Shown here piece by piece: positions 33,462 to 45,567 of a DNA stretch of 64,000 bases. The notes beneath the pieces were generated by a model. That model worked only from the letters and a program-made list of their open reading frames with translations. It made no database searches and was not told the origin of the DNA. Both the position numbers and the translations under genes were made by a program. Source of the stretch: Geosiphon pyriformis (Eukaryota > Glomeromycota > Glomeromycetes > Archaeosporales > Geosiphonaceae); NCBI GenBank assembly GCA_016748015.1, contig JAAOMT010000710.1, forward strand, positions 227,885 through 291,884. Reading direction: 5' to 3'. Numbering within the stretch: position 1 is the stretch's first letter; each line of letters begins with the position of its first letter.

Positions 33462-35059
33462 ATGGGCGGAACGCAAAGCACAGGGAAGGGACATGGGTAT
33501 CATGTATTAAGGGTAAGTTGGATAAGTCAGCCATTTTATTGGTTACCAGTGTAGTCAAACGGCTAGTTTTGCTTCCTCTTGAGATTTTTCTGTATTAAGA
33601 AGCCGATGCATGTTATGAATCTGGCCAAAGGTTCAGGAAAACTCACCGGCACACCTTGCTGGAGTTGAACCGTTTTTCGATTATATTCTCGGGATAAACG
33701 GAATGTCTTTGGTATATGTCATATCGTTTTGTTTCTTTAACATAAACGAAATTTAACTTGTTGTCATTCGATTCGACAGGACTCTGCTGAGAGTCGGGTT
33801 TTACAAGAACAATTGGCAGCCAATGTAAATAAAGAAGTGATTATCGCGATATATTCGACAAAAGAGCAAGAATTACGAGGTTGGTATAAATATGGTTGTC
33901 GATCATCAAATTTCTAAATATTGCGATTTCTAACTCCTCATCGGTCATGCTGATAGAAATACCACTAATTCCCAATCGAAACTGGACTTCTAATCCTGCC
34001 GATGGGTTGATAGGTAAGAATAAAATAAATTTTGACCTGAATTCTTTTTAGGCTTGATAGAAACTCACAATATTGATTTCAGGGTTGAGTATTCGATTTT
34101 GTACATTTGAGGTTTGTAGATTTTTAAATGGTTAAATCTTATAGAGTTGCCATTATTGAAGAAATTGAAGAAATATTTTTTGTAATAAAAAGGGCACAAA
34201 TGAACACGTATGGCATATTTTAGATATTGCTTCTCAATGTCCCGCCGAATTGGCCGGTTTGGTAGGTTTTTCATTGATTTTCCACAATATTTTTCGTAAA
34301 AGTCTGTTTTTTGCCGTTTTGATAATAATCCTCACTTTAATTAATTTGCAGATCCCATACACAGATTACATTATTGGGACACCGCACGCTACATTAACTT
34401 CAGAAAATAATTTTTATGAACTTGTTGAGGCTCATAACGGACGTCAACTGCGTCTTTATGTATATAATTCCAATTTTGATGCCTGTAGAGAGGTTGGTAT
34501 TGAATGATTGTTTATTTTATTACTATTGTAATTACTAATTAAAACTTTATTTGAAAGGTTGTGATTGTCCCTAATCATGAATGGGGTGGTGAAGGTGCAC
34601 TTGGATGTGGGGTTGGATACGGGTAAAGAAAAACCGTTAGGCTTTTAACATAGCTGAAAATTTTTGCCTTAAGCTTTTAATTTCAATTTTTAAATTATTG
34701 GTTTTACCCAGCTATCTACACAGAATACCTAAAACTAATAAATTTCGCAATGTTGGACCAGAGTATTATGAGGGAAAACCAAACCAAAAGCAGCCTCTCA
34801 GACCACAAATACCTACTGGTAAGGAATATTTTTTTTCATTTGGCAAGTCATTTAGATTTATTGGGTATTGGTTCATGATTTTTCTCTTGCAACTGGTTTT
34901 TTCTAAACAGCACAATACAACACACAGAATAAGCTGGACTCCCCAGGTATTCCCCAGCCGCCTCTTTCATTTATTAATATTCCTCCAGACACAATGGAAA
35001 ATAAGCTCAAAGATCAAAATCACCAAACTGGAAATCTTGGGGCCTCGACTAGTTCATAG
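33462..35059 (+). CDS. GRH1: GRASP-family Golgi reassembly stacking protein (Grh1/GRASP55/65 type)
   Basis: Ten exons: 33462-33512, 33631-33711, 33780-33879, 33957-34013, 34083-34111, 34193-34261, 34352-34492, 34558-34622, 34712-34818, 34911-35059. All introns are GT-AG, 65-118 bp, and the joined frame is 282 codons with no stop. The protein starts [17 protein letters not shown], then two GRASP-type PDZ domains: first about residues 13-105 ([29 protein letters not shown]), second about 107-205 ([51 protein letters not shown]). The family tethers Golgi/ER-exit membranes and serves unconventional secretion. Gly2 with Ser6 fits the N-myristoylation consensus, as in animal GRASPs; yeast Grh1 is instead acetylated. 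The C-terminal tail after the PDZ pair is only about 77 residues and proline-containing, shorter than the animal SPR region. Exon choice follows homology and splice sites. Confidence 0.95.
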
Positions 35060-35291
35060 AGATCGGGAATCTTTTGGTTCTTGTATTTTATATATTGAGA
35101 GTAGTTTAGCACTTGCGATTAAAGGGAAAGGCGATTTTTAATTTAACATATGTTAGCTTCGAAATTTTTGTAATCCACATTCTTTAATTTATCAACACCA
35201 AAAGCACATGATTAAGGCAATCATAGATCTGTGTAACAGACATCAATTTTTTCTAGGAAACCCTTGAGAAATCATTTCCTGATTTTCCGAG
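35060..35291 (+). other. Spacer between GRASP and COA6 genes
   Basis: 232 bp holding the GRASP 3' UTR and the COA6 promoter. No other gene is visible. The two genes point the same way, so this must contain both a polyadenylation site and a start site, which I cannot place. Confidence 0.5.
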
Positions 35292-35799
35292 ATGTCCAAA
35301 AACAACCCGAATCCTCCACCACCACTACGCTCCCAACGCGAGACATGTTGGCGGTTTCGTGACGAGTATTTTAACTGTTTAACTCTCGCCTCTATTGATA
35401 ATCCAACGGTTGTTGACACCGACGACTCAGTGCGGCAAGCTGTCAAGGCAGCTGGGTGTTTACGAAAGAAGAAAGAATATGAAGAAGCGTGTCCTGCTAG
35501 TTGGGTGAGTTGCTCTAGGCTTAGTGAAGATAAATTTAACCGGTTAATTGATTTGGATTGGATGTCTGATAATTTTTACCGAGTGGTTCTATGTAAATTA
35601 TCGAAAGTATGAATGATTTCGTTTTACGAAACTTAATGATTTGACTAAACACACTTTTAAAAAACCTGAAATGCCCGACCCACTAACAAAAAAGGTTGCA
35701 TACTTCAATAAACGACGAGCCCTCGAAATAAGTCAAGCTCCATTATTGACTGCTGCTGCCCGACAAATGGATGAATATAAAGAACCACCAAAAAAATGA
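35292..35799 (+). CDS. COA6: Cytochrome c oxidase assembly factor 6 (COA6)
   Basis: Two exons, 35292-35504 and 35695-35799, joined by a 190-bp GTGAGT...AAAAAG intron, give 105 residues. The twin Cys pattern is clear: C19-X9-C29 in CWRFRDEYFNC and C56-X10-C67 in CLRKKKEYEEAC, followed by PASWVAYFNKRR across the splice junction. This is the COX12/COA6 fold of small intermembrane-space proteins, usually imported through Mia40 and holding two disulfides. COA6 works with SCO proteins in copper delivery to the CuA site of COX2. The CPASWV motif and Trp after the first Cys favour COA6 over COX12 itself. The length matches fungal COA6. The N-terminus is short and proline-rich with no presequence. Start: the first ATG in frame, upstream of the domain. 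The frame is intact. Confidence 0.93.
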
Positions 35800-36056
35800 T
35801 CTTATCTGGTATAAACACTGTTACTGTTATCACTTATACTTCCTCATCATTATTGTAAAAGAATTGAAGGTGTAATACTAATAATGAGTGGTGCCATATT
35901 CTAAGAAAATAGGTCGACTTATTTTTTAAGAATTTTATAATTGCGATAAATAAAAGCACAATTTAAAGTGAATTTATGTTTTTATCATTATCTAGCTTCA
36001 AGAAAAGCACAACTTTCAATGTAAATAAATTTCATTTTTAAATCTTTTTCAGAATA
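35800..36056 (+). other. COA6 3' UTR and downstream spacer
   Basis: About 250 bp with no gene. An AATAAA within GATAAATAAAAGC at about 35946-35958 is a possible polyadenylation signal for COA6. Confidence 0.4.
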
Positions 36057-36172
36057 TGCTCAGCGGGTCGGGTCAATTCGACGAACCCGATTATTCGGTT
36101 CCGGTTCGGATTGCTATTTTTCAATCCGAAAAAACCGTTTCGATTTTGGTTCAATCTGAAATTTTTGATTGG
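36057..36172. repeat. CpG-containing block with repeated GGTTCGG/CCGA words
   Basis: About 115 bp rich in TCGGGTC, TTCGGTTCCGGTTCGG and AATCCGAAA words, with TCGGGT and ACCCGA in inverted order near its start. Its composition differs from the AT-rich DNA beside it. Such GGTTCGG-type repeats are common near the ends of hAT and MITE-like DNA transposons, so it may be the remaining end of one. No second end was found. Confidence 0.35.
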
Positions 36173-36600
36173 TCAAGATTATTTATTTTGGAAATTTCAT
36201 AATTAACTTTATGAATGATTTTATTGTTAGTAATAACAAGCCCAGAACTTTTGAAACCATATTTTTGTTACTGGTTCATTAGCATTTTGTTTTTAATACA
36301 AAATTTTATATTAATATCTAAATTTTATAATTAATCTTTAAAAAAATAGAAAATTGAATAAAAATTAGCTAACTTAATAATAAACATGTTTAAATAAAGC
36401 ATTTTTTGAATAATATATTATAAAAGTGGTAAACTATTTTTATTTATTTTCAAGAAATTGAACAAATCTTAAATTTTTTTTACATATTCATTTACATTTA
36501 AACTATTTTTTTATTAATAAATAGTTTTTAATAACCAGTTTTTAATTTTTTAATTATTGTTATATAAAAATTAAGTTAAAAAACCTTTTTTTTTTATGTT
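36173..36600. other. AT-rich stretch, nothing recognised
   Basis: No reading frame or known repeat end is visible. It may include the decayed 5' UTR of LINE copy L2, whose start cannot be fixed. Confidence 0.4.
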
Positions 36601-36731
36601 TTAAATTTTTCAAAGAGCATAATTTTGAAAAAGAAGTTTTTTTATTTAATTTTTTCTTGTTATTTCTTTTAAATATTTCTTAAACAAATAACTTCTTTGT
36701 AATGAACTTGATAACTGTCTTAGATAATATT

Positions 36732-38440
36732 ATGTCTAAAAAAAAGATACCTAAAGAAGCTCTTTATAATACTGTTAAAGGTTTTTTTTCTCAAAAAAAA
36801 AAGTGTTTATTAACAATATTAAGCATTCTAAAAATGAAAAAAATATCTTTTTAGTCAAATCTGAAATTGATGGTAGTGTTTATTTAGATATAGAAAGTAA
36901 ATTTGATAATAGTAGGAATAATAGTATCTTATTAAGTATTAGTAATGGCTCTTTTTTTAGTTCAGCAGTAAATACTCTTAAAGCTAAGAAAGTAAATACT
37001 AAGCTAATTTGTGGTTTCTCTATTAGTTTAATTGATTATAACATGAATAAAGACAAAAAACTCCTTTTTTTCTCTTGTAATATCTTTTTTAACAAAAGAT
37101 AAATTGACCCAAAAATTGTTAAAACTCAAATTGAAATAGCAGTAAAAAAAATTTTTGTATTAAACATTAATTTTTCAGCTATAAAAAAAAAATCAGCAAT
37201 AGTAAAGACTTAGTTTATTAGAAAAAATTTTTTATCTGTTAATGATTTGGACTATAATAATCAAAAAAATTCTTATAAATATGCCAAAAAAATAATTATT
37301 ACAATAGTATTTAAGTATAATCAGATTGTGTTAATTAAATTGCAATTTATTGAACTATAACAAAAGACTATAATAAAGTTTGCTGAATTAGAATAAATCA
37401 ATTATTTGACAACTAAATAGTCACTTTTAATTAGGAAAAATTCAGTATATATAACAAAAACTAAAAGAGATCATAATATTTGAATGTCAAAAGATTGTTT
37501 TAGGATGCTTTTGTTTACTTTATTTGTGAAAACAACTACTTATAATCTTGGTAATTTATTAAAAAAGACTGGTGAAAAAACTTGTGTTATTAATTGTTTA
37601 TTTAAAACTGACAATAAAGTTTATTGTATAGTAGTTGGCTTCAAATCAAAAAAAGAATTGAAATTAGTTTTTCACACAAAATCTATTCTGGGTAATATTA
37701 AGCTTACTTGAACTAGAATAGATTTGGTTTAATGTAAAAAATATAAAAGGTTTGATTATTTTGCTTTAAAGTATAATATACTTAATACATATACTTTTAA
37801 GTTCTTAAAAACATTTAAAAGACTTATTTTGGATGTGAACTGCCTTTAATTGGCCAAGTTATACACAAAAAAAAGTGTTTTTATCTTTCATTCTGTTGTT
37901 TTTAATAACAAATCATGGGCACAAATGGTCTTACTTGCTTTTTTTTCTAATAATAATAGCTTTGGTTCTGGTTTTGGTTTGTTTTTTTTTGATACTTCTT
38001 GTATAAAAAAAGATTTTTTAGCTAATCTAGACAATTCTTCTGTTAATGCTTATTTGGCTTCTTTGAAATACTCTTTAAAGCTTTTGACTGATTAGGTTTT
38101 TGGCATTATATAACAACTAAATAATATAAAATTAGTGCTTTTAATGTCTAATTTTCAATTTTTGCTCTTAATAATTTTAACACTAATATTGTTGAAGTCA
38201 AATACTAACATAATTTTGGACAACTCTTAATTGCTCTCTATTTTTTCATTTTTAGTAGTAAAAAACAAAACTTTGAATTTAGGATTAAGTAGTTTGAAGA
38301 TTCTTACTACCAAGGTAGGTAGATTAGAATTAAAATTAGTAGTTTTCAAAGTTTTTCTTGATTTGATTTTAAAGAAATTGGATTGGTTGTGTACAAACTT
38401 AGGTTTTTTGGTATATTATTTATTTTAATAAATAAATTTA
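36732..38440 (+). pseudogene. L2: N-terminal nucleic-acid-binding region
   Basis: Starts MSKKKIPKEALYNTVKG, a lysine-rich leader, then an RRM-like repeat near 37370-37480 (KFAELE, LIRKNSVYITK) and a second piece SKDCFRMLLFTLFVKTTTYN, GEKTCVINCLFKT. A degraded zinc-knuckle region follows (VQCKKYKRFDYFALKYN, Cys positions mostly lost). Then come LYTKKSVFIFHSVVFNNKSW and a leucine-rich, coiled-coil-like stretch near 38280-38390. Such ORF1-like parts bind the element RNA. Frame changes separate the pieces. Confidence 0.75.
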
Positions 38441-39620
38441 TTTGGAACATAGCTATATGTAATATTAGGAGTATAAACAATTTGGCAAAACAAAAAAACA
38501 TTGTTTGTTAATATTTAGAATTTGGCAACATAATTTTTATTTTTACTAAAACCAAGTTAAAGTCTAACATTAACTTATGGATTAAAATAAGTTTGATAGT
38601 GTTCAAATTTTTATATTAGGTCTTAAAGAAAGTTTTCTTGATGCTGCAGTAACTGTTGTTATGAACTGTCTTTTGGCTTAGTATGTATTAAAAGTTAAAG
38701 AAGTTTTTAACAGAATTATATTAATTTAATTATTGTTTAAAGACAAATTCTCAGTTACTGTTTTGGATTTGTATGTTAATACATTAATCAAAGTGCAGTT
38801 TAATCAGACTTTTAATGTTAATTCAGTTATCTTTAATGCAATCAGTTTTAGCTTTTTTGTGATTTTGAATGATAATTTCAATAAAAATAGTTTTAAGAAG
38901 TGTGCAAATTTAAGAAAGTGTTTAAATATGAGTTTAATTAACTTATTAAGTAGGCATTTCTTAATTAAGTCAACTATTTGAAACAATTTTAAAGAAATAA
39001 AAAAAATTATTGATTACATTTTCATGAGTAAAAGTTTGTCTTTAATGATTATTGAATATAAGATTAGATTAGTGTTTAAGTTTTTTAATACTAATCATAA
39101 AACAGTTGTGGTTTCTATTAGATTAAGAGATCTATTAAATGTTTATTTAAACAATATTTGCAAGCAAGCTAATAGAAATCAGTAAAAGTTTCAAATTAAA
39201 AATGTAAATAAAGCCAAATAGATGTATTTTAAGAATTGTTCTTTTGTTATGTTGTTGACAATAATAAGTGGTTTTGCAAATACAAAGGATGAAAAAAATT
39301 TGTGTAAAATATGGAAGGTATTAAAGTGTATTATAACTGACTTGGCTAATAAAATATTCTTTAAACATTGGTTTTGTGATTTTTACTGTTCAAAAAACAA
39401 ACAATCTTCAAGATCTTTAAGCTTGGAGTTTTTGGTTGCTAAAATAGTAAAAAGTTTAAGTTTGGATAAAGTGTCTGATTTTATACAACTTTTTAAAATT
39501 TGGTTGATTTTCAATAATACTGAGGCTTTTAAAGTTGTTGTCATGTTTTATAATAATATAGAACCAATAAAAATTATTAAACATTTGTCAAGAATTAAGA
39601 AAAGATATTGAAAATCGAAA
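38441..39620 (+). pseudogene. L2: AP-type endonuclease region
   Basis: Decayed exonuclease-endonuclease-phosphatase fold. FKDKFSVTVLDLYVNTLI corresponds to the LGLYAG strand, VILNDNFNKN to the catalytic GDFN loop (Asp to Asn), IDYIFMSKSL to the DYVF strand, and NTNHKTVVVSI to the final S/T-DH motif. This enzyme nicks target DNA to prime reverse transcription. A helical linker of 129 open codons (39222-39611) follows. Confidence 0.75.
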
Positions 39621-41560
39621 TACTATAAATTAAAAATAGCCAAAAATATATCTATTAAGAATGCAATTAAAAAGTATATGAAAAATTTCAGTTTGAATAA
39701 GAAAAACATAATAAAAAGTGTTTTAAAACAATCTTTTTACAAAGTTGTTCTGAATTATTTGGTGGTTAAAGAGAAGTTGATTTTGAAACTAGATAAAATA
39801 AAGGCTAAGGTAAATAATATTATGGTAAAATAGATAAAAAAGCAAAAAATTTCTTTAGTTCTATCTAATTTGTGGGCTCCTTAATATGTTTCTTTGAGAC
39901 ATATAAAAGATAATGCTTTTTTTGGCATAATAAACAACATTAGCTTAAGAAAATTGGTGTTGGTAGTTAGTAATTTACTTAATAGAAAAGTTGCTAATTT
40001 TTTTAGCATATTAAATAAATTGTAGAAACACTGTAATAATAAAGTATTAAGATGTCTTTTGAATCTATTGAATTCTTGTTTTAGACTTGATAATATTCCA
40101 GATTTTTGGAAAAAGACATAAGTTTTAATGATTCTTAAGTCTTATGAATAGAGTGATATTTTGATTAACACACAGCCTATCACATTAATTAAGATTGCAA
40201 AAAAAAATTTGTCTAAGATTCTGTTAGATTAAATCTTATCTGTTTGTAATAAGCTTAATATTTTTTGTGGTAATAATTTTTCAGTTTTAAAAGATATTTT
40301 AATTCAGTCTTCTGTGTTTGCTATTGGCTTGATAGTAGAAAATGCTCTAAAAAAAACCAGAAAATTTGGTTGGTTTTACAGAATATGTGCAAAGTTTATA
40401 ATTCAATAGAATAATATTATTTGAAATCTAGTTTAAAACATATCAAGATATATAACAGGTTTATCAAGTTTTTTAGAAATATTCATAAAAACAGAATCAA
40501 TAGAATAATAACCAATTTTGGCTTTTTAAATGGTTATGTAATTTACAATAGATTGAATCAGAGTAAAATTTTCTTGTTACTTCTTTGAAAAATTTTTTAT
40601 GATTTTTTGTTATATAAGATTAAAAGACATAAACATTTGTATAGATATAAAATTAACTTTAATTTTGTGGTAAAAACAGACAAGATAGAGATTAATAGAG
40701 ATTTTTTTTTATTTTTTGTAGCTGGTGCTTTTGTTGATGATACAATATGAATAGAAAATAGTTAAATATTAATACAGCATATTTTAGATATTGGAAGTAA
40801 ATTTTTTTGAATTAATAATATTTCTATCAATAATAATAAAACAATGGCTATTTTTATTAACCAGAAAATAACAAAAGCTTCTTTATATATTAGTGACCAA
40901 CCAATTTTTGTGGCCAAGTTTGATAAATTTCATAAATATTTAGATATTTTTTTATCAACAGAAGATTTATCCAAACCAAGTCTTATTAAAACATATTTAG
41001 ATATCAGATTTTTCTTAAATATGGTTCTCAAAAGACATTGTCAAATAAGCAGTTTTTTTATTTAGTCTTGGCAGTTTTACAGTTTATAGTTAGTTACTAA
41101 ATACAGTTTAGCTTTATATTTAAAAGCATATATCATAAATAAGATGTTATAATAAGAAAAAGCTTAAGTTTAAAGCCAATCTGCCAAAAAATTTTCCCAA
41201 ATAAAGCTTTGTACTACTTATCTCTGTACAGTTTGAAATTTTTTAAGCAAGTGTAGACAAAAGCCAAAGTAGCTTTAATGATTGAATTTTTTAATACTGC
41301 TGAGATTTTTGGCTAATTGTTTAAATACTGTGCTTTGAATTTACAAGTTTTGAAATAAGCATTTCTAAATTTTTTGTAGTATTCAGTTAAGTTAAAGATC
41401 AATCTTATAAACAATTTTCTTGTAAGAATTATTAGAATTTTTTTGAACATCAAAGTATCTTTAACTAATAATCTGTTTAGTATATTTTATGAACCTGGCT
41501 ATTTTTTTATGTTTAAAATATTGAGAAATACTTATTATTTTAATGTGGTGTATTTTTTGA
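39621..41560 (+). pseudogene. L2: reverse transcriptase region
   Basis: RT motifs in order: IKSVLKQSFYKVVLNYLV lead-in, KVANFFSILNKL near 40000, ILKSYEQSDILINTQPITLIKIAKK (motif 2-like) near 40130-40210, CGNNFSVLKDILIQSS near 40270, and AGAFVDDTI with the catalytic FVDD intact at 40730-40741. Next comes the thumb with NNNKTMAIFINQK and HKYLDIFLSTEDLSKPSL. Unlike L3, the two catalytic Asp survive, but stops elsewhere kill the copy. Confidence 0.85.
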
Positions 41561-43050
41561 GATGTTTTGGTTTTGTTTTTGGAAACTATTTGTTGAATAA
41601 ACATAATTTGGTTATGAATTAAAAAACTATTTGATAATAGAAAAAATTGAGCCTAAAAGATCTAGTATTATTGTAATTTAAAAAAACATCAACATATATA
41701 AACAATCTTTTTGTTAAGACTAATAAAATTACTGTTGATTTAGTCTGTTTAAATTTTTTCTGCTTGAATAAGTTTTTGGATATTCATGAACATTTGTATA
41801 AAATGTGGTTTGGAGTGATTAATATTTATACTAATGGCTTATTAAAAAATTTAAGTACAACAAAAATGACTAGTAGAATAGTAGCTTACTTTTTTGATAT
41901 TGGAATGATTATAGATATAAAAGTACATGAAATGTTGTCTTTAATGTTATTAAAATTATAGATAATTGTTTTGGCTTTAGGGTGTATTCTCTTATCTTAT
42001 TTGGTAGTTTTGCATATAAATAGCCAAACAGCTATAAATGTATATATGTTGGAACTTGAATTTTATCAGTTTGACTTCCAGAGCAAATATTGGGTAAAAA
42101 GATATTATATTGCTAATTTGGTTAGATTAAAAGACATTTTTGTAAAATGAATAAAAGTAAAAAACCATTTTGAGAATTTGAACAATAATTAAGCAAATAT
42201 TTTTGCTTGTATTGCTGTATAGTTGTGTTTGGTTTTTTCTATTGGAATTCATGAAAGAGTTCTGATAACAAATGATCAGATGGTTTTAGACAATGCTTGC
42301 CATTTTATTTGCAATATTTATTAGACTGTTTGTTGTATTCAATAAGAAGTAGATCTTAGTGCAAAAATTTTAAACAGCTCACTTATTTAGTACATAGATT
42401 AGAATTGTATCGTTTTAGTTTAACATCCAGACTCACACATGTTGGCTGAATTGACCAGTAAAAAGTCAACTGCTCTGTATATATATTTAATAAAAACTGT
42501 CCATAAAAGATTACTGATTGTTATTTGTAAAAGACTTTATAACAAAGATTATTTAAGTGCTTTATACTTAATGTACAATAATATTAAGTTGTTTGATTAT
42601 GTTTTTATTTGCTCTAAAGATGCTTTTGTATGCTCTGATATTTTTTTTGGTCATACTAAACTGTAGAAATTTTTGGTTGAAGTTTGTTTTGTATTATTGT
42701 CTTTGATATTAAACATTTTTTTTTAGAAGCTTCAAATATTAATATTTATGTAGTTTTGTGCAAAAATTTTGTTTTTAGAAAATGAATAAACAAGGCAGTA
42801 TTAATTTTTGGTAATAAAAAAAAAGCAGAGTTAATAATAGTTGATTTTATTTACTATTTGGTTGATATATATTATAGTAAATTATGGTTAATAAAGTTTA
42901 AATTTAAGATAAACATGAAAAAAAGTGGCTTGGTTTATAATATAAAAATAGTATCTAATCTGTTGTGTAATTTGTTTAGCTTTTTGTCTAAAGAAGTGAT
43001 TTATTTATTTAGTATTGTTGAATTTTTTGCTGTCAGTTTTGGCTTGTAAA
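41561..43050 (+). pseudogene. L2: RNase H and C-terminal Cys/His region
   Basis: RNase H is visible in NIYTNGLLKNL (first Asp now Asn), a strand VAYFFDIGMIIDIKVHEMLS, and VVLHINSQTAINVYM (catalytic Asp of S-D-S-Q now Asn). Towards the C-terminus, LLIVICKRLYNKDYLSALYL and LFDYVFICSKDAF match the L3 sequence near 50640-50760, where VCCVIKWRCLIMF keeps more Cys of what was probably a CCHC zinc finger. The ORF ends near 43047. Confidence 0.7.
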
Positions 43051-43240
43051 AATTATGTTTGTTTTTTCTGGTATAAACAATAGTATAAAAGTTTTTGTAT
43101 ATATATAGTATTGTTTTGATTGGCTAAAATAGCTGGTTATGTGTAGAAAAGACATAAACTATACTTAGTTTAATTTATTTATTTGTTTTTGTATACTAGG
43201 TGGTAATTGGACTGCATTCATTAAATCAATAAAAAAAAAT

Positions 43241-43490
43241 TAAATTATAATAATATATATTAAAAATTATCTGTTTTAATTAATTTAATTTAAAATATTT
43301 TTTATTTTGTTTATTAAAAAACTTAATTTTATTATATTAACAAAATATTTATTTAATATTAAATTATAATAAATTAAAAATAAAAAACATATAAAAAAAC
43401 TTTTTTAGTTAAAAAAAACTCATTTTTTTAATTAATTTTTAAACTAAAAAAAACAAAGTTTTTTTAAAAAAATTTTTGCTTTTATATTGT
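43241..43490. other. AT-rich spacer between L2 and L3
   Basis: About 250 bp of A/T runs following the L2 A-rich tail. Nothing is recognised. Confidence 0.4.
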
Positions 43491-43724
43491 TTACATATAT
43501 ATAATATTAAGTTTAATAATTAAATCAATAGTAAAAAAATCTTAAAACCTAAGAGAACTCTTTTTTTTGTTGATCTTTTGGTTATAATGAAAATATAGAA
43601 TAGCTAAAAAGATATTCTTTTTTATTCCTTTTTCTTTTAAGTTTTTGCAGTTATTTTTTTCAATATATCTTTATTTATTATTATAGAACTGGTAGACTTT
43701 TTTGCTAATGAGTTTGGTTTTAGT

Positions 43725-45567
43725 ATGGCTGAATTGGAGATCGAATCTAAAGTTAAAAACAAAAAGTATGTTGGGAGTGTATACTCTTATGGTGTATTGT
43801 ATAAGGAGCCAAAGAAGTTTGAAGCTGCTGAGAAAATAGTGGATTTGTTAGCTGGTTTTTTTTTTCTTAGCAATTTGGGTTCTAATAAGATTAGTTATAA
43901 GAAGTTTTGGGGTGGTAAAGTGAAAAGTAGTATCAGTAAGATCTCAAATGTTGAAAATATGAAAAAGACAATTACTGAAAAGACTAGTTATCTAAACTTA
44001 AATGCATCTAAGACTGATAAGATGATAGATGACACTATGTCAAAAAAAACACAAACTAGGGTGTTCATTGTTGATTGTCTGCCAAAAACTTCTTTGTTTG
44101 ATAATAGAAGTAATAATAACAAAATTCTAGTGCTTTTGTCTTCTAAATTTAAAGAATTAAAGCAGTTATTATTAGTCAGATCACATATCTCAAATAGGTA
44201 TAACTTCAACTCAGTCAAATTTTTTGCTTTAAATAGTAATCTTTCTGCTGTGCTTAGCAAATTTTCTAGTAATAAGTTGATGGCAGTAAAAAGAATTTTT
44301 TATTATATTGATAGTTTTGGGAGAGCTTTTACTCTTTCAAAATTTTCAGGAATTATTAAATCATCTTTTATATCAGAATCTAGTTTGATTAAGACAAAAG
44401 AATTGGCAATCTGTAAAAAAATTTTTGTTAATAATAATCTCATGAAGGTAAACAACTACTCGGATTGGGAAGTAATAATCAAGGAGATTCTTATTGATTT
44501 TTCAAAATTGGCTATGGAATCAGTTTTTTTTAAGTTTGGCAAGATTGTGTCAATCAAGATACAATTAATTGGTCTTTAACAAAAGGTCTTAGTGGAATAT
44601 AAATTATTTAAGATAGCTAATTTGGTCATAGCTAAATAGTCTGTGCTTATGAGAAAAGACTCTGTTCGTATAGCAAAGGCAATTGGTAATAAACAAACAT
44701 GAATATCTAAGAATCAACATTAAGTTTTGTTGTATATTTTGCTAGTTGGCACTATAACTTATGATTTGTCTAATTTGTTGAACTCTTATGGTAAAAAAAC
44801 TTGCTTTATTGGCCATAATTCAAGTTTGTATATACATAACAGATGTGCTATAATTTGTTTTGCTGATAAGACATCCAAATTGGCTGTTATTGATTCTGTA
44901 CCAGTTTTTAAGAGTGTAAATCTACATTGAACTGGGCTGTTTTTGGCTTATTGTGTCCAATACAAGCAGTTTAGTTATATTTCTAATATTTGTTCTGTAG
45001 GTAGAAATTCTGGTGGTCATGATAAATGTGTGTTGATTTCTTATGATCAGACTTATTTAACCAATATATATAAAAAGAAGCAGACATTAATTGTCTGTCT
45101 GGTGTCTTTTGGTAATAAAACTTGGGCCCAGATTGCTGGTAGTTCTACTTCTTGTGTTGTGTCTTTTTTTTACTATTGGTTTATCTTTGAATATTAAACC
45201 TTTTTTACTGGTTTTTTTGAAAATAAGTAATAAGTTTGTCACTCTTGAGTGCAGTTTTGCCAGTCTTGCAGAGAAAGTGGACAAGTTGGCTAAGAGGTTG
45301 GAAATACTTAAGTCAATAATTTCTCAGCTTAACCTTAGATATCAGCTGTTAATAACTTTTTTATCACAAAATTAAGGAGTGGATACAGTAATAAGTAAAG
45401 ATTTAAATATAGCTACTAATAATAAAACTGTTATAAGAGCAGTAGGTATTGATTTTTTGGTTGTTTTAAGACTGAAAAAGACTTTAAACAGTTTATTAAA
45501 CACAATTATGAATCTAATAGCCAAAATAAACAATGCTGGCTTGAGTGTAAAAAATCTTTCTTTTTAA
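43725..45567 (+). pseudogene. L3: N-terminal RRM-like, zinc knuckle and coiled-coil region
   Basis: 284 codons are open from MAELEIESKVKNKKYVGSVY; upstream in-frame residues ELVDFFANEFGFS suggest the original start was earlier. An RRM-like repeat reads WEVIIKEILIDFSKLAMESV, FFKFGKIVSIKIQLIGL, then a TAA where Trp is expected, and LMRKDSVRIAKAIGNKQT. A second follows: LLYILLVGTITYDLSNLLNS, GKKTCFIGHNSS. The zinc-knuckle area has CVQYKQFSYISNICSVG. ANIYKKK-type and FGNKTWAQIAGSS residues precede a heptad-like stretch (VTLECSFASLAEKVDKLAKR). It would bind LINE RNA. The frame changes once near 45090. Confidence 0.85.

Larger units (their letters stand above)
36601..43240 (+). mobile_element. LINE copy L2 (ORF1-like, endonuclease, RT, RNase H)
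   Basis: A near full-length non-LTR retrotransposon. It ends in a 3' UTR shared with L3 and with the ORF1-only element (TAGCTGGTTATGTGTAG, ACATAAACTATACTTAG) and a short A-rich tail after CATTAAATCAAT. Domain order and frames are described under its pseudogene entries. The copy is dead: stops and frame changes are spread throughout, with CpG almost absent. Confidence 0.9.

Noticed and set aside
34698-35141. Single 147-codon frame across exons 9-10 of the GRASP gene
   Set aside because: It reads through introns 8 and 9. The spliced product has full GRASP similarity and ends at 35059.
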